Origin: Verrucomicrobiales bacterium
GTDB lineage: Bacteria; Verrucomicrobiota; Verrucomicrobiia; Verrucomicrobiales; DEV007
NCBI GenBank assembly: GCA_007123695.1
Contig: SLGN01000679.1
Coordinates: 1-6,290, forward strand
Direction of reading: 5' to 3'
DNA length: 6,290 nucleotides
Positions 5,291 through 6,290 of the stretch are shown here, piece after piece. Position 1 is the first letter of the stretch, and each line of letters begins with the position of its first letter. The position numbers and the translations under genes were made by a program. The notes below the pieces were generated by a model. That model ran no database searches and had not been told where the DNA came from. It worked only from the letters and a program-made list of their open reading frames with translations.

Positions 5291-6290
5291 TCAACTCTCG
5301 GGCACGATGCGGAAGATGGCGCCCCGCCAGTCGAGCACGATGGGCTCGCCGTTCTCGTCGGGGTAGAAGCCGGTCGGCTGGGCCGTGGGATTGGCGGGAT
5401 CCGCGGCCCGCTCCAGGACGTGGTTGGCCACCACCTTCTTCGAATCCGCATCGTAGTGCAGCGCCCAGAAGTTGCCGAAGCGCCAGTCGCCGTAAAGGAA
5501 GCAGCCCTGCAGGGCGGGAATGGCCTCGCCGCGGTAGACGTAGCCGCCGGTGATGCTGAGCCCGTCGCTGCGGTCGTATTCGTGGATCGGATCGATGAGG
5601 ACGGCGTCCTTGGGCGGATCGACCTGCTTCTGCTGCCCCAGTGCGGCGAGGAGGCTTTCGCGGCCGGGGAAGACGTGGGTCGCCTCCTTGTAGTTCCACC
5701 CGTAGTTCCCGCCCTTTTCGATCAGGTTGATCTCCTCGTAGAGATCCTGTCCGACGTCGGCGAGGAAGAAGAGATCCGTGGCGGGATCGATCGCGACGCC
5801 CCAGGGGTTGCGCAGGCCGTAGGCCCAGATTTCCGGCGCGGCGTGGGGCGTGCCGACGAAGGGATTGTCGGCGGGAATGCCGTAGGGCGAGGAGTCGGTC
5901 GCCGCATCGACGTCGATGCGGAGCACCTTGCCCGACCAGCTCGTGAGCTTCTGCGAGAGCAGATGGACGCCGTTCTTCATGCCGCCGTCGCCGACGCAGA
6001 GGAAGAGCATGCCGTCGCGGGGATCGAAGAGAAGGTTGCCGGAGTTGTGGTTCCACTCGGGCTGCTGCACCTCCAGCAGGATCCTCTCGCTGGAGGGATC
6101 CGCCGCATCGGGATCGTCGCCGGACACCCGGAACTCGGCCAGGACCAGCCTCTTGGGCCCCTGGCGGGAGAAGGTGGCGAAGAAGCGGCCGTTCTCCGCA
6201 TACTGCGGATGGAAGGCGAGCCCGAGCACGCCCTCTTCGAAATCCCTCTCCACCCCGATGGAATCCGTCAGGTCGAGGAAGACCTTGGCC
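5291..6290 (-). CDS. PQQ-dependent glucose/sorbosone dehydrogenase-like protein, 5' end outside the window
   Basis: The C-terminal 332 residues of a six-bladed beta-propeller sugar dehydrogenase (GSDH/HHIP-like family) are present; members oxidise aldose sugars with PQQ, usually in the periplasm. Numbering from the window edge, GVLGLAFHPQYAENGRF at 20-36 is the usual early motif. WNHNSGNLLF (79-88) carries H81, matching the catalytic His144 of A. calcoaceticus sGDH. GDGG is at 100-103 and SGKVLRID at 119-126. YGLRNPWG (157-164) carries the Arg-Asn pair that contacts PQQ in sGDH. DVGQDLYEEINLIEKGGNYG is at 178-197 and ITGGYVYRG at 246-254. The C-terminus IVLDWRGAIFRIVPES looks natural. A GTG at 6253 is not the start: the frame continues upstream as family-like sequence (AKVFLDLTDSIG) to the edge. 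The signal peptide and first blade are therefore not visible, and the substrate cannot be told. Confidence 0.93.
   Translation of the reverse strand, partial: AKVFLDLTDSIGVERDFEEGVLGLAFHPQYAENGRFFATFSRQGPKRLVLAEFRVSGDDPDAADPSSERILLEVQQPEWNHNSGNLLFDPRDGMLFLCVGDGGMKNGVHLLSQKLTSWSGKVLRIDVDAATDSSPYGIPADNPFVGTPHAAPEIWAYGLRNPWGVAIDPATDLFFLADVGQDLYEEINLIEKGGNYGWNYKEATHVFPGRESLLAALGQQKQVDPPKDAVLIDPIHEYDRSDGLSITGGYVYRGEAIPALQGCFLYGDWRFGNFWALHYDADSKKVVANHVLERAADPANPTAQPTGFYPDENGEPIVLDWRGAIFRIVPES

Noticed and set aside
5291..6253. Dehydrogenase gene starting at the GTG at 6253
   Set aside because: The frame continues upstream to the window edge with family-like sequence and no stop, so the gene is cut by the window rather than starting there.

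Overview
This is a GC-rich bacterial chromosomal window in which every protein gene and both tRNA genes I can support lie on the minus strand. Codon third positions are strongly G/C. That produces long open frames in the wrong phases and on the plus strand, which I treat as shadows. The mix (a PQQ-type sugar dehydrogenase, a DAACS symporter, L-2-hydroxyglutarate dehydrogenase, a DUF21/CBS protein, tRNAs with encoded CCA ends) fits a free-living, Gram-negative-type heterotroph. Verrucomicrobiota or a similar phylum is a guess; nothing here fixes the taxonomy.

In transcription order (right to left): the C-terminal 332 residues of a PQQ-dependent glucose/sorbosone dehydrogenase-like protein, running off the right edge (5291-6290); a strong GC hairpin (5205-5230) and a probable tRNA promoter (5160-5187); tRNA-Arg(ACG) and tRNA-Pro(CGG), 9 bases apart; a dicarboxylate/amino acid:cation symporter (3559-4893); L-2-hydroxyglutarate dehydrogenase lhgO (2372-3562), overlapping the symporter by 4 bases; a CNNM/DUF21-CBS membrane protein (1127-2200, possibly starting at 2287); an unidentified two-helix membrane protein with an apparent internal repeat (256-1026); and the first 35 codons of an unidentified protein leaving at the left edge (1-105). 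No gene-free stretch exceeds 300 bases.

The best-supported functional unit is the symporter-lhgO pair. The two genes overlap in an ATGA junction, and the symporter has Asn where the characterised aspartate/glutamate transporters have the Asp that holds the substrate amino group, while keeping the Arg that holds the distal carboxylate. This suggests, by inference, uptake of a non-amino dicarboxylate such as 2-hydroxyglutarate or a C4/C5 dicarboxylate, followed by oxidation of L-2-hydroxyglutarate to 2-oxoglutarate. I see no mobile element, CRISPR array, phage gene or defence system. Apart from the symporter-lhgO module, the window looks like ordinary chromosome.
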